Assembly: GCF_036416795.1 (NCBI RefSeq)
Contig: NZ_CP143867.1
Location: forward strand, 2,341,001-2,405,000
Source: Bacteroides sp. MSB163
GTDB lineage: Bacteria > Bacteroidota > Bacteroidia > Bacteroidales > Bacteroidaceae
Reading direction: 5' to 3'
Length of the DNA: 64,000 nucleotides
Shown: positions 25,162 through 34,973 of the stretch, in pieces
Position numbering within the stretch: the first letter of the stretch is position 1
How the letters are laid out: each line of letters opens with the position of its first letter
Notes under the pieces: generated by a model
What the model was told of the DNA's origin: nothing
Seen by the model: the letters and a program-made list of their open reading frames with translations, nothing else
Database searches by the model: none
Program-made: the position numbers and the translations under genes

Positions 25162-27138
25162 ATGGAAATAACCTTAAGTAACACATTGCCCCCTTATCCC
25201 ACTTTCGTAGAGGGTATCCGGAGGGCTCCCGACCGTGGCTTCACACTTTCGCCCGCACAAACTGCCACGGCGTTAAAGAACGCATTGCGCTATATTCCCA
25301 AAGAATTACACGAGACCCTCGCTCCGGAGTTTATGGAAGAACTTCGTACCCGCGGGCGTATCTATGGCTACCGATATCGTCCGCAAGGCGACCTCAAAGC
25401 AAAACCTATCAATGCCTACAAAGGAAACTGCATTGAAGGCAAGGCTTTTCAGGTGATGATTGACAATAATCTCTGCTTCGACATTGCTCTCTATCCTTAT
25501 GAACTCGTCACTTATGGCGAAACGGGACAGGTCTGCCAAAACTGGATGCAGTATCGTCTCATTAAACAATATCTTGAAGTGCTGACTCAAGATCAGACAC
25601 TCGTTATTGAAAGTGGACATCCGCTGGGATTATTTCGTTCTAAGCCCGATGCACCACGCGTGATTATTACGAATGCCATGATGGTAGGTCTTTACGATAA
25701 TCAGAAGGATTGGCACGTGGCCATGCAAATGGGAGTTGCCAACTACGGTCAGATGACTGCCGGAGGTTGGATGTACATTGGTCCTCAGGGTATTGTGCAT
25801 GGCACCTTCAATACTCTGCTGAATGCCGGACGTATGAAACTCGGTATTCCTCAAAGCGCTGATTTGCGCGGACACCTGTTTATTTCTTCCGGTTTGGGCG
25901 GCATGAGCGGTGCTCAGCCTAAGGCCGCAGAGATGTCGGGTGCAGCTTCCATTATAGCCGAGGTGGATATGTCACGCATTGAAACCCGGCATTGGCAAGG
26001 TTGGGTAGGGCACGTCACGGATTCTATTCCCGAAGCATTCTCGCTGGCGCATGAGGCGATGGACGGTAAGAAACCGATTTCCATTGCTTACCATGGGAAT
26101 ATCGTTGACCTGCTGGAATATGCTGTAGACCAAGATATACATATAGACCTGCTTTCTGACCAGACTTCCTGTCATGCTGTTTACGAAGGCGGATATTGTC
26201 CGGTGGGAATTACTTTCGCTGAACGTACAAATCTGTTGCATGAAAACCCGCAGAAATTCTGTAGATTGGTGAATGAATCGTTGGCACGTCACTTTCGGGC
26301 TATAAAGGCCCTTGTAGAGCATGGAACCTATTTCTTCGATTACGGAAACTCCTTTATGAAAGCCGTTTATGATGCCGGAGTTCGTGAGATTGCCAAAGAA
26401 GAAGACGATAAGAACGGGTTTATATTCCCCAGTTATGTAGAAGATATTATGGGGCCGGAACTTTTTGATTACGGTTACGGACCTTTCCGCTGGGTATGTC
26501 TCAGTGGTAAACATGAAGATTTGATAAAGACCGATCATGCAGCGATGGAATGCATTGATCCGAACCGTCGCGGCCAAGATCTGGATAACTACAATTGGAT
26601 ACGCGACGCGGAAAAGAATAATCTTGTGGTAGGTACACAGGCGCGTATTCTTTATCAGGATGCGGTAGGGCGTATGAAGATAGCGTTGAAGTTCAATGAA
26701 ATGGTACGCAATGGTGAGGTGGGACCTATTATGTTGGGACGCGATCATCACGATGTGAGCGGTACGGACTCTCCTTTCCGCGAAACTTCTAATATAAAAG
26801 ATGGAAGCAATGTCATGGCGGATATGGCCGTGCAATGCTTTGCCGGAAACTGTGCTCGTGGAATGAGCCTCGTAGCGCTGCACAATGGTGGTGGCGTGGG
26901 TATCGGAAAAGCCATAAATGGTGGTTTTGGTATGGTATGTGATGGTAGTGAGCGGGTGGATGAGATACTTCGTTCGGCTATGTTATGGGACGTGATGGGC
27001 GGTGTAGCCCGGCGTTCATGGGCACGCAATGAACATGCTATGGAGACGAGTGAAGAGTTTAACCGGACATATGCCGACGGTTATCATATCACGATGCCCT
27101 ATGTGGCTGATGACGAATTAGTAAATAAATACATATAA
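25162..27138 (+). CDS. hutU: Urocanate hydratase
   Basis: Urocanase converts urocanate to 4-imidazolone-5-propionate using bound NAD+ as an electrophile. The 658 residues are within the family range for this longer, Bacteroidota-type enzyme. Family segments include GQMTAGGWMYIGPQGIVHGT, SGLGGMSGAQPKAAEMSGA (dinucleotide-binding region) and LGRDHHDVSGTDSPFRET. The C-terminal glycine-rich ALHNGGGVGIGKAINGGFG is also clear. It is the first gene of the hut operon, although enzymatically the second step. An intergenic hairpin repeat separates it from ftcD. Confidence 0.96.
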   Translation: MEITLSNTLPPYPTFVEGIRRAPDRGFTLSPAQTATALKNALRYIPKELHETLAPEFMEELRTRGRIYGYRYRPQGDLKAKPINAYKGNCIEGKAFQVMIDNNLCFDIALYPYELVTYGETGQVCQNWMQYRLIKQYLEVLTQDQTLVIESGHPLGLFRSKPDAPRVIITNAMMVGLYDNQKDWHVAMQMGVANYGQMTAGGWMYIGPQGIVHGTFNTLLNAGRMKLGIPQSADLRGHLFISSGLGGMSGAQPKAAEMSGAASIIAEVDMSRIETRHWQGWVGHVTDSIPEAFSLAHEAMDGKKPISIAYHGNIVDLLEYAVDQDIHIDLLSDQTSCHAVYEGGYCPVGITFAERTNLLHENPQKFCRLVNESLARHFRAIKALVEHGTYFFDYGNSFMKAVYDAGVREIAKEEDDKNGFIFPSYVEDIMGPELFDYGYGPFRWVCLSGKHEDLIKTDHAAMECIDPNRRGQDLDNYNWIRDAEKNNLVVGTQARILYQDAVGRMKIALKFNEMVRNGEVGPIMLGRDHHDVSGTDSPFRETSNIKDGSNVMADMAVQCFAGNCARGMSLVALHNGGGVGIGKAINGGFGMVCDGSERVDEILRSAMLWDVMGGVARRSWARNEHAMETSEEFNRTYADGYHITMPYVADDELVNKYI

Positions 27139-27140
27139 TA

Positions 27141-27258
27141 AATGAAGAATTATGAATGAAGAATGAAGAATTAAGCTGCGCTATGCGGGTTGCACCGCAA
27201 GGTAATTCTTCATTCATAATTCTTCATTCTTCATTTTTAGTTCTTCATTCTTAATTTT
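27141..27258. repeat. Interspersed hairpin repeat, copy 1 (hutU/ftcD)
   Basis: Arms built of GAATGAAGAATT-like units and their complements flank a core GCTGCGCTATGC...CCGCAAGGTAATTC. The same arrangement recurs at 34867-34964 and 51691-51778, each time between two genes of one operon. Confidence 0.8.
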
Positions 27259-27266
27259 AAAAGATT

Positions 27267-28166
27267 ATGAATAAAATCATCGAATGTGTCCCTAACTTCA
27301 GCGAGGGACGTGACTTGCAGAAAATAGATCAAATCATATCCCCTTTCCGAGGTAAACAAGGTGTAAAACTTCTGGATTACAGTAACGACGAAGACCACAA
27401 CCGTTTGGTAGTAACTGTGGTAGGAGAACCGGAACCCCTTCGTGATGCCGTGCTCGAAGCCATCGGTATTGCTGTAAAGCTTATTGACCTTAACCACCAC
27501 ACCGGGCAACATCCCCGTATGGGTGCCGTAGATGTAGTTCCTTTCATCCCCATTAAGAATGTGACGATGGAAGAAGCTATCGCCCTTTCCAAAGAAGTAG
27601 GGGAAGAAGTGGGCAAACGCTATAATCTCCCTGTTTTTCTCTATGAGAAATCCGCATCCGCTCCGCATCGCGAAAATCTTGCTGCCGTGCGTAAAGGTGA
27701 GTTTGAAGGTATGGCAGAAAAGATAAAGCTACCCGAATGGAAGCCCGACTTTGGTCCTGCCGAACGCCATGCCACTGCCGGAACCGTTGCTATCGGTGCC
27801 CGTATGCCGTTGGTAGCCTACAATATCAATTTGAATACACCTAATCTGGATATCGCACATGATATTGCCAAGAAGATTCGTTTCATTGGCGGTGGCCTGC
27901 GTTATTGCAAAGCCATGGGAGTAGAGTTGAAAGACCGGGGCATTACTCAGGTTTCCATCAATATGACAGACTATACCCGTACCGCCCTTTACCGCGCTTT
28001 TGAACTGACCCGTGTAGAAGCACGTCGTTATGGAGTTAGCATCGTGGGGAGTGAGATTATCGGCCTTGTTCCGATGGAGGCGCTCATTGATACAGCTTCT
28101 TATTATCTTGGTTTAGAGAATTTCTCTATGCAACAAGTGCTTGAGGCGAGGATTATGGAAGAATAA
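27267..28166 (+). CDS. ftcD: Glutamate formimidoyltransferase
   Basis: This enzyme transfers the formimino group of N-formimino-L-glutamate to tetrahydrofolate, releasing glutamate. The 299-residue protein corresponds to the transferase half of mammalian FTCD. The family start (IIECVPNFSEGRDLQKID), the catalytic-region motif GQHPRMGAVDVVPFIP and the GGLRYCKAMGVEL segment are visible. The cyclodeaminase half is a separate gene, fchA, two genes downstream. It is co-oriented with hutI (44-nt gap). Confidence 0.95.
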   Translation: MNKIIECVPNFSEGRDLQKIDQIISPFRGKQGVKLLDYSNDEDHNRLVVTVVGEPEPLRDAVLEAIGIAVKLIDLNHHTGQHPRMGAVDVVPFIPIKNVTMEEAIALSKEVGEEVGKRYNLPVFLYEKSASAPHRENLAAVRKGEFEGMAEKIKLPEWKPDFGPAERHATAGTVAIGARMPLVAYNINLNTPNLDIAHDIAKKIRFIGGGLRYCKAMGVELKDRGITQVSINMTDYTRTALYRAFELTRVEARRYGVSIVGSEIIGLVPMEALIDTASYYLGLENFSMQQVLEARIMEE

Positions 28167-28210
28167 GGCAAGACACCAATTTATACAGATTACACAAATA
28201 AAGTTTTAGT

Positions 28211-29464
28211 ATGACCGAGAACCTGATAATTTTCAATGCCCGCGTTGTAACCCCCATCGGCTTTTCCGCCCGTTGCGGCAAAGAGATGGGGGAACTGTGC
28301 ATCATTGATAATGCTACAATAGAAGTAACCGATGGTATCATTTCCTATGTCGGCCCTTCCCGGGGCGAGATGCGTGACGGATATTATCAACGCTATTGGC
28401 ACTATAATGCTCGTGGCAAATGTCTGTTGCCCGGTTTCGTAGATTCGCATACCCACTTTGTATTTGGTGGTGAACGTGCCGAAGAATTTTCCTGGAGGCT
28501 GAAAGGAGAAAGCTATATGTCTATTATGGAGCGTGGTGGTGGCATTGTAAGCACTGTGAAAGCCACCCGCGAATGTAGTTTCATTCAACTTCGCTCCAAA
28601 GCCGAAGGTTTTTTGAAACAAATGAGTAATATGGGGGTTACCACCGTAGAAGGCAAGAGCGGCTACGGACTGGATAAGGAAACGGAACTTCTGCAACTCA
28701 AGGTCATGCGTAGCTTGAATAACGAAGAGCATAAGCGGGTGGATATTGTATCCACTTTTCTGGGGGCGCATGCCGTACCCGAGGAATATAAGGGACGGAC
28801 GGACGAATACCTCGATTTCATTATCAGTGATGTCCTGCCTTGCGTTGCCAAGAACGAACTGGCCGAGTTTTGTGATGTATTCTGCGAACAAGGCGTTTTC
28901 TCCGTCGAGCAATCCCGCCGTTTGTTGCAAGCTGCCAAGGAATATGGTCTGGGTTTGAAACTCCATGCTGATGAAATCGTTCCGCTGGGTGGTGCCGAAC
29001 TGGCTGCCGGACTTTCTGCTGTTTCTGCGGATCATCTGTTGCATGCATCCGATACAGGTATCTGCGCTATGCGGGATGCCGGAACTGTTGCAACTTTGCT
29101 TCCTCTTACTGCTTTTGCCCTGAAAGAACCTTATGCACGCGGCCGTGAAATGATTGATTCCGGTTGTGCCGTAGCCCTTGCCACGGATCTCAATCCGGGC
29201 AGTTGTTTCTCCGGATCCATTCCGTTGACTTTTGCCTTGGCATGCATCTATATGCGTCTTACTATTGAAGAAGCTATCACTGCCCTTACCCTGAACGGGG
29301 CTGCTGCCTTGAACCGGGCGGACAGTATCGGTAGCATCGAAGTAGGCAAGAAAGGAGATTTTGTAGTGCTGAATTCCGATAATTACCATTTTTTGCCTTA
29401 TTATGTCGGTATGAATTGTGTAAATACCACCATTAAAGAAGGAGTGATTTATCCTGTATTGTAA
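28211..29464 (+). CDS. hutI: Imidazolonepropionase
   Basis: HutI hydrolyses imidazolonepropionate to N-formimino-L-glutamate. It is an amidohydrolase of 417 residues. Metal ligands are visible: the His pair in FVDSHTHFVFGGE (about residues 78-90), His in KLHADEIVPLGG, His in SADHLLHAS and Asp in ALATDLNPGS. It is the third gene of the hut operon. A long open frame on the opposite strand within it (28190-29389) is a coding shadow. Confidence 0.96.
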   Translation: MTENLIIFNARVVTPIGFSARCGKEMGELCIIDNATIEVTDGIISYVGPSRGEMRDGYYQRYWHYNARGKCLLPGFVDSHTHFVFGGERAEEFSWRLKGESYMSIMERGGGIVSTVKATRECSFIQLRSKAEGFLKQMSNMGVTTVEGKSGYGLDKETELLQLKVMRSLNNEEHKRVDIVSTFLGAHAVPEEYKGRTDEYLDFIISDVLPCVAKNELAEFCDVFCEQGVFSVEQSRRLLQAAKEYGLGLKLHADEIVPLGGAELAAGLSAVSADHLLHASDTGICAMRDAGTVATLLPLTAFALKEPYARGREMIDSGCAVALATDLNPGSCFSGSIPLTFALACIYMRLTIEEAITALTLNGAAALNRADSIGSIEVGKKGDFVVLNSDNYHFLPYYVGMNCVNTTIKEGVIYPVL

Positions 29465-29484
29465 AACCTTTAAAGAAAAATACC

Positions 29485-30114
29485 ATGTTAGTTGATTTGA
29501 CAGTGAAAGAATTCTTGAGTAAAGTGGCGGGCAGTGATCCCGTCCCCGGTGGCGGAAGCATTGCTGCCTTGAACGGCGCCGTAGCTTCGGCGCTTGCCGC
29601 TATGGTTGCTAACCTCACCATCGGCAAGAAGAATTACGAAGAACACGAGGAACTTATGAACCATATTGCTTCTCTCGCACTGAGCGAGAAAGACGTATTC
29701 GTAGCCGATATAGATCGTGACTCGGAAGCTTATGATGCCGTATTTGCCTGCTTCAAAATGCCCAAGGCTACCGATGAAGAAAAAGTTGCTCGCAGTGCAG
29801 CCATCCAGGAAGCCACTAAGCATGCCGCCCTAGTCCCCATGCAAGTAGCTCGTAATGCCTACGAACTGATGTCGGTGATTGCCGATGTTGCCCGTTTGGG
29901 AAATCGTAATGCAGTGACTGATGCTTGTGTGGCCATGATGTCTGCCCGCACTGCTGTGCTGGGTGCACTGCTGAATGTCCGCATCAACCTGGGTTCCATC
30001 AAAGATAAAACCTTTGCGGATGAACTTCAAAGAGAAGCCGATGTATTGGAGCGATTGGCTTGTGACCGTGAAAAAGAAGTATTGGATGTTGTTAACCAAG
30101 AATTGCGAGTATGA
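29485..30114 (+). CDS. fchA: Formimidoyltetrahydrofolate cyclodeaminase
   Basis: This enzyme turns 5-formimino-tetrahydrofolate into 5,10-methenyl-tetrahydrofolate and ammonia, feeding histidine carbon into the folate pool. The 209-residue helical protein has the family loop DPVPGGGSIAALNGAVASAL (about residues 13-32) and the RNAVTDACVAMMSARTAV segment. Its TGA overlaps the hutH start (ATGA), so the two are probably translationally coupled. Confidence 0.94.
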   Translation: MLVDLTVKEFLSKVAGSDPVPGGGSIAALNGAVASALAAMVANLTIGKKNYEEHEELMNHIASLALSEKDVFVADIDRDSEAYDAVFACFKMPKATDEEKVARSAAIQEATKHAALVPMQVARNAYELMSVIADVARLGNRNAVTDACVAMMSARTAVLGALLNVRINLGSIKDKTFADELQREADVLERLACDREKEVLDVVNQELRV

Positions 30115-31607
30115 AAAATGTCTATCATGTAGGGTCCGGTGAACTCACATTCGACATCATCGAACGAATTATCAACGAGAATCTGAAACTGGAACTGGCT
30201 CCCGAAGCCAAAGAACGGATACAAAAATGCCGCGACTACCTCGATCATAAGATAGCCGCGTCCGAAGAACCTTTGTACGGCATTACTACAGGCTTCGGTT
30301 CCCTGTGCAGCAAAAATATATCTCCTGATGAATTGGGTACTTTGCAGGAAAACCTGATTAAGAGTCATGCTTGCAGCGTCGGTGAAGAAATACGTCCTGT
30401 CATCGTCAAACTAATGATGCTGCTCAAGGCCCATGCCCTTTCTTTGGGACATAGTGGCGTACAAGTCATTACCGTGCAGCGTATCCTCGATTTCTTCAAT
30501 AACGATGTGATGCCTATTGTCTACGACCGTGGTTCGCTCGGTGCATCCGGTGATCTGGCTCCTCTTGCCAATCTCTTCCTGCCGCTTATCGGTGTGGGCG
30601 ATGTTTATTATAAAGGTAAGAAGCGCGAGGCCATCAGCGTCCTCGATGAGTTCGGTTGGGAACCGGTGAAACTTATGAGTAAGGAAGGCCTTGCCCTGCT
30701 CAATGGTACGCAGTTTATGAGTGCCAATGGTGTGTTTGCCATTCTGAAAGCCTTCCGTCTCTCCAAGAAAGCCGACCTTATTGCTGCTCTCTCCCTCGAA
30801 GCTTTCGATGGGCGTATCGATCCTTTCATGGATTGCATCCAGCAAATCCGCCCGCATCGGGGGCAAATCGAGACAGGCGATAATTTCCGTAAACTCCTGG
30901 AAGGCAGTGAAATCATTGCTCAATACAAAGCCCATGTCCAAGATCCGTATTCTTTCCGCTGCATCCCCCAAGTGCATGGTGCAACGAAAGATGCCATCCG
31001 TTATGTCTCTTCTGTCTTGCTGACCGAAATTAATTCCGTAACGGATAATCCTACTATCTTTCCCGATGAAGACCGTATCATTTCCGGCGGAAACTTCCAC
31101 GGGCAGCCGCTTGCCATTTCTTATGACTTCCTGGGTATTGCCCTTGCCGAATTAGGCAACATCTCCGAGCGGCGTGTGGCACAACTTATTATGGGACTGC
31201 GCGGTCTGCCTGAATTTCTGGTAGCCAATCCCGGTTTGAACTCAGGGTTTATGATACCACAATATGCTGCTGCTTCCATGGTCAGTCAGAATAAGATGTA
31301 TTGCTATGCTGCCAGCAGTGATTCTATTGTTTCCTCCAACGGCCAGGAAGATCATGTCAGCATGGGAGCTAATGCAGCTACCAAACTGTACCGTATCATG
31401 GACAATCTGGAACACATTCTCTCCATCGAACTGATGAATGCTGCCCAAGGCATCGAGTTCCGTCGTCCTCTGAAAACCTCTCCCGCTTTGGAACGCTTCC
31501 TGAATGAATATCGCAAAGAAGTCCCTTTTATTAAAGACGACATTGTCATGTACAAGGAAATTCATAAGACAGTGGCGTTCCTGAACCGGACGAAGTTCGA
31601 TTATTAA
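30111..31607 (+). CDS. hutH: Histidine ammonia-lyase
   Basis: HutH eliminates ammonia from histidine to give trans-urocanate, the first pathway step. The 498-residue protein carries the Ala-Ser-Gly triad (residues 145-147, in GSLGASGDLAPLA) that cyclises to the MIO cofactor. Other family segments are YGITTGFG, FHGQPLAISYD and the NGQEDHVSMGANAATK helix. It is the last gene of the operon, followed by a hairpin terminator. No hut-specific regulator is adjacent. Confidence 0.96.
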   Translation: MKNVYHVGSGELTFDIIERIINENLKLELAPEAKERIQKCRDYLDHKIAASEEPLYGITTGFGSLCSKNISPDELGTLQENLIKSHACSVGEEIRPVIVKLMMLLKAHALSLGHSGVQVITVQRILDFFNNDVMPIVYDRGSLGASGDLAPLANLFLPLIGVGDVYYKGKKREAISVLDEFGWEPVKLMSKEGLALLNGTQFMSANGVFAILKAFRLSKKADLIAALSLEAFDGRIDPFMDCIQQIRPHRGQIETGDNFRKLLEGSEIIAQYKAHVQDPYSFRCIPQVHGATKDAIRYVSSVLLTEINSVTDNPTIFPDEDRIISGGNFHGQPLAISYDFLGIALAELGNISERRVAQLIMGLRGLPEFLVANPGLNSGFMIPQYAAASMVSQNKMYCYAASSDSIVSSNGQEDHVSMGANAATKLYRIMDNLEHILSIELMNAAQGIEFRRPLKTSPALERFLNEYRKEVPFIKDDIVMYKEIHKTVAFLNRTKFDY

Positions 31608-31667
31608 CATTCTTCCCAATAAATCTGCCGGAAATATAATAAACATTAATATAGTTAATCTTTCAAA

Positions 31668-31699
31668 GGAAACTCAATTGAAGAATTGAGTTTTCTTTC
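31668..31699 (+). terminator. Terminator of the hut operon
   Basis: AAACTCAATT (31670-31679) pairs with AATTGAGTTT (31684-31693), followed by TCTTTCT. The 3' arm lies in the spacer of the next promoter. Confidence 0.7.
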
Positions 31700-31707
31700 T
31701 ATATTTG
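31677..31707 (+). promoter_or_regulatory. Promoter of the tetR-efflux operon
   Basis: TATATTTG (31700-31707) is a perfect -7 element, with ATTG (31677-31680) 19 nt upstream. The -33 box and spacer are made of the hut terminator palindrome, which could double as an operator. Confidence 0.6.
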
Positions 31708-31773
31708 CCCAGTTTTATTCCGAAAGTGGACATTCTTCTGCTTGAAATCTAAAAAATTAAAGAGAAAATAGAA

Positions 31774-32433
31774 ATGAAAACGGGCGACAATGTGAAAGAA
31801 CACCCTCAAAGATTAGAGTTACGGGAGCGTATCATCGATACTGCTCTGAAATCTTTTGCTACCCATGGTATCAAGAGCATTACGATGGATGATATTGCTG
31901 CGGCACTGGGCATCTCCAAACGTACTTTGTATGAGGTGTTTTCTGATAAAGAAACCTTACTTATGGAATGCCTCCTGAAGGCCCAGCGTGAGGGAGACGC
32001 TTACGTGAAAGATGTCTATGAAAAGGCTTCAAATGTATTGGAAGTTTTGTTAAAACTCTATCAGCGGAGTATTGAGAAGTTTCATAATACTAATAAAAAG
32101 TTCTTTGAAGACATCAAGAAATATCCTAAAGTCTATGCAGAATTGATGAAGCGTCGCAACCGCGATTCCGAGGAAACGATTGCTTTCTTTAAACTAGGTA
32201 TACAACAAGGGTATTTCCGCGATGACGTCAACTTTACGATTGTAAACCTGTTGGTACGCGAGCAGCTCGATTTGCTGATGAATACGGATCTCTGCAAAGA
32301 GCACTCTTTTCTGGAAGTATATGAATCTATCATGTTCACCTATCTCCGGGGAATATCAACAGAAAAGGGAGCTCGCAAACTGGAAGAATTTATCCGGGAA
32401 TATCGTAAGGATCGACAGTCCAATACGGAATAA
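31774..32433 (+). CDS. TetR/AcrR family regulator
   Basis: The 219-residue protein has an N-terminal TetR helix-turn-helix (about residues 14-60). The recognition helix lies in MDDIAAALGISKRTLYEVFSDKE. A helical ligand-binding domain follows. It is the first gene of the efflux operon, 35 nt before the TolC-like gene, so it probably represses its own operon in response to a pump substrate. The palindrome in its promoter is a plausible binding site. Confidence 0.92.
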   Translation: MKTGDNVKEHPQRLELRERIIDTALKSFATHGIKSITMDDIAAALGISKRTLYEVFSDKETLLMECLLKAQREGDAYVKDVYEKASNVLEVLLKLYQRSIEKFHNTNKKFFEDIKKYPKVYAELMKRRNRDSEETIAFFKLGIQQGYFRDDVNFTIVNLLVREQLDLLMNTDLCKEHSFLEVYESIMFTYLRGISTEKGARKLEEFIREYRKDRQSNTE

Positions 32434-32468
32434 AAGAATAATCCTAATAAACATACAGATTGATTTTT

Positions 32469-33818
32469 ATGGACAGACAACTATTTTTGGTAAGCAAGAA
32501 AATGATGTTGACTGTGGTCCTTTTATTGGCTATAGGCCATATACGGGCACAGGAGACGACAGAAACCCTAACCTTGACCCTTGACAAAGCACTGGAAATC
32601 GCACTTAGTGATAATCCTACGATAAAGGTTGCCGAAGAGGAAATAGCCCTGAAAAAAGTGGCTAACAAGGAGACCTGGCAGAGTTTGTTGCCGGAAGCCA
32701 GTATTGGTGGAACATGGAACCATACAATTACGGCGGCTCAAATGAATCTCGGCGGCCAGTCTTTTAAAATGGGTCAGGACGATTCGAATACAGTAAGCGG
32801 AACCTTGAATATCAGCTTACCGTTATTTGCCCCTTCAGTCTACAAAGCAATGTCTATGACGAAAACCGACATAGAATTGGCAGTAGAAAAATCACGTGCT
32901 TCTAAGCAGGATCTGGTAAATCAGGTTACGAAAGCGTATTACCAGTTGATGCTGGCACAAGACTCTTATGAAGTTTTGCAGAAGAGTTATAAATTGGCAG
33001 AAGACAATTATAACGTGGTTAATGCGAAATACCAGCAGGGAGCTGTCAGCGAATTCGATAAGATTAGCGCTGAAGTACAGATGCGTAGTGTGAAGCCGAA
33101 TGTGATTTCAGCGGGAAATGCTGTTACTTTATCCAAGCTTCAGCTGAAAGTGCTGATGGGAATAACGGAAGAATTCGATCTCAAGATTGCTGATAATCTG
33201 GCTAATTATGAGACTGATTTGTTTGCTAACCAGTTGAATGAGCTGAATGAGGGCTTGGTGAACAATACCACAATGAAGCAATTCGACCTGAACATGAAGA
33301 TGCTCAATCAGAATCTGAAATCCCTGAAGACAAACTTTATGCCGACATTGGGAATGAATTATTCTTATCAATACCAGTCATTGTATAATAATAACTGGAA
33401 TGTGTTCGACTATAATTGGGGTGGAAGTTCAGCTTTGGTATTTACCCTGAATATTCCTCTTTATAAGGCCAGTAACTTTACGAAACTGAAAACCGCACGA
33501 ATTCAGATCAACCAGTTGAAGGAAAACCGCACGGATACTGAGCGTAAACTGAATATGCAGATTACTAGTTACCAGAATAACATGGCGGCAAGTTCCGAAC
33601 AGGTGGTAAGTAATAAGGAGAACGTAATGCAGGCTCAGAAAGCAGTGGAAATAGCCGGTAAACGCTACGAAGTAGGTAAAGGTACGGTGTTGGAACTGAA
33701 CAGTTCTCAAGTGTCGTTAACCCAGGCTGAATTGACTTACAATCAATCTATTTACGACTATCTGGTATCTAAGGCTGACCTTGACCAGGTTTTGGGTCGC
33801 GACTATTCAATTAAATAA
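32469..33818 (+). CDS. TolC-family outer membrane efflux protein
   Basis: This is the outer-membrane exit duct of a tripartite RND pump. The protein has 449 residues, a signal peptide around residues 10-28 (ending AIGHIRAQ) and two OEP repeats. The typical heptad-rich helices include DLVNQVTKAYYQLMLAQDSY, and KGTVLELNSSQVSLTQAEL lies in the second repeat. A TTG at 32460 opens the frame, but ATG 32469 is the better start. Genes for the adaptor and pump follow (24 and 111 nt). Confidence 0.93.
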   Translation: MDRQLFLVSKKMMLTVVLLLAIGHIRAQETTETLTLTLDKALEIALSDNPTIKVAEEEIALKKVANKETWQSLLPEASIGGTWNHTITAAQMNLGGQSFKMGQDDSNTVSGTLNISLPLFAPSVYKAMSMTKTDIELAVEKSRASKQDLVNQVTKAYYQLMLAQDSYEVLQKSYKLAEDNYNVVNAKYQQGAVSEFDKISAEVQMRSVKPNVISAGNAVTLSKLQLKVLMGITEEFDLKIADNLANYETDLFANQLNELNEGLVNNTTMKQFDLNMKMLNQNLKSLKTNFMPTLGMNYSYQYQSLYNNNWNVFDYNWGGSSALVFTLNIPLYKASNFTKLKTARIQINQLKENRTDTERKLNMQITSYQNNMAASSEQVVSNKENVMQAQKAVEIAGKRYEVGKGTVLELNSSQVSLTQAELTYNQSIYDYLVSKADLDQVLGRDYSIK

Positions 33819-33842
33819 GTAAAAAAGAAAAATCACAACGAT

Positions 33843-34862
33843 ATGAAAAAAAGTGTTCAATTGATCGCCCTGGTGGCCGTTGCTCTGCTGAGCTCATGCG
33901 GCGGTGGAGAGAAAGACAAGGCTGCAACTGAAAAGGTAGATGAAAAACCGAGAGTAAAACTGGCTGCTGTAATGGCACGTCCTGTAGACCAGATCCAGGA
34001 ATATACTGCTACTGTCCAGGCAGAAGTGAAAAATAATATCGCTCCTTCTTCCCCGGTGCGTATCGATCAGATATTTGTGGAAGTGGGTGACCGTGTATCT
34101 AAAGGTCAGAAATTGGTGCAGATGGATGCTGCCAACCTGAAACAAGCTAAGTTCCGTTTGGACAATCAGGAAATAGAGTTCAAGCGTACCGACGAATTAT
34201 ATAAGGTGGGCGGTACTTCCAAATCAGAATGGGATGCTGCTAAAATGGCATTGGACGTACAGAAGACAACGTATAAGAATCTGTTGGAAAATACGGCGCT
34301 GCTCAGCCCCATCAATGGGGTGGTGACGGCTCGTAATTACGATAACGGCGATATGTACAGTGGAGGTGATCCGGTGCTGGTAGTAGAGCAAATCACTCCG
34401 GTGAAACTGATGATCAACGTTTCCGAAGGCTACTTTGCGAAAGTAAAGAAGGGCGCTCCCGTAGCTGTTAAGGTAGACGTGTATGGCGATGAAGAGTTTG
34501 AAGGAACGATAAATCTGGTTTATCCGACCATTGATTCGAATACCCGTACTTTCCCTGTTGAAGTGCGTTTAACTAATCGTGACCAGAAAGTCCGTCCGGG
34601 TATGTTTGCACGTGTAACGCTGAACTTCGGAACACAGGAGCACGTAGTTGTGCCCGATTTGGCTATTGTGAAACGTGCCGGTTCCGGCGACCGCTATGTA
34701 TATGTATATAAGGACGGAAAAGTTTCTTATAACAAAGTTGAACTGGGACGTCGTATGGATACGGAATATGAGTTGATTTCCGGTGTGGATAACAATTCAC
34801 AGGTGGTTGTTGCAGGGCAGTCCAAGTTGGCTGATGGCGTAGAAGTAGAGGTAGAGAAATAA
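33843..34862 (+). CDS. RND efflux periplasmic adaptor lipoprotein
   Basis: This is a membrane fusion protein of 339 residues linking pump and duct. A lipoprotein signal peptide ends at LLSSC (Cys19). Barrel-sandwich (biotinyl-lipoyl-like) halves surround a short alpha hairpin; VEVGDRVSKGQKLVQMDAANL and LLSPINGVVTARNYDNGD mark the two halves. The conserved RTFPVEVRLTN strand lies in the beta-barrel domain. The hairpin is short (about residues 97-140), typical of the clade paired with RND pumps in Bacteroidota. Confidence 0.93.
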   Translation: MKKSVQLIALVAVALLSSCGGGEKDKAATEKVDEKPRVKLAAVMARPVDQIQEYTATVQAEVKNNIAPSSPVRIDQIFVEVGDRVSKGQKLVQMDAANLKQAKFRLDNQEIEFKRTDELYKVGGTSKSEWDAAKMALDVQKTTYKNLLENTALLSPINGVVTARNYDNGDMYSGGDPVLVVEQITPVKLMINVSEGYFAKVKKGAPVAVKVDVYGDEEFEGTINLVYPTIDSNTRTFPVEVRLTNRDQKVRPGMFARVTLNFGTQEHVVVPDLAIVKRAGSGDRYVYVYKDGKVSYNKVELGRRMDTEYELISGVDNNSQVVVAGQSKLADGVEVEVEK

Positions 34863-34866
34863 TTAT

Positions 34867-34964
34867 AAATGAAGAATTAAGAATTAAGAATGAAGAATCT
34901 GGTTGTGCAACGCAGTCTTGCCGCAGGGTAATTCTTCATTCTTCATTTTTCATTCTTAATTAAA
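34867..34964. repeat. Interspersed hairpin repeat, copy 2 (adaptor/pump)
   Basis: GAATGAAGAAT-type arms flank a core GGTTGTGCAACGC...TGCCGCAGGGTAATTC. It has the same architecture and core order as copies 1 and 3. Confidence 0.8.
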
Positions 34965-34973
34965 AAAGACAAT

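Noticed and set aside
25972..26883. 303-codon open frame opposite hutU
   Set aside because: Antisense shadow of urocanase with no promoter or domain.
28190..29389. 399-codon open frame opposite hutI
   Set aside because: It is complementary to a clearly assigned amidohydrolase with all metal ligands; the antisense product has no recognisable motifs.
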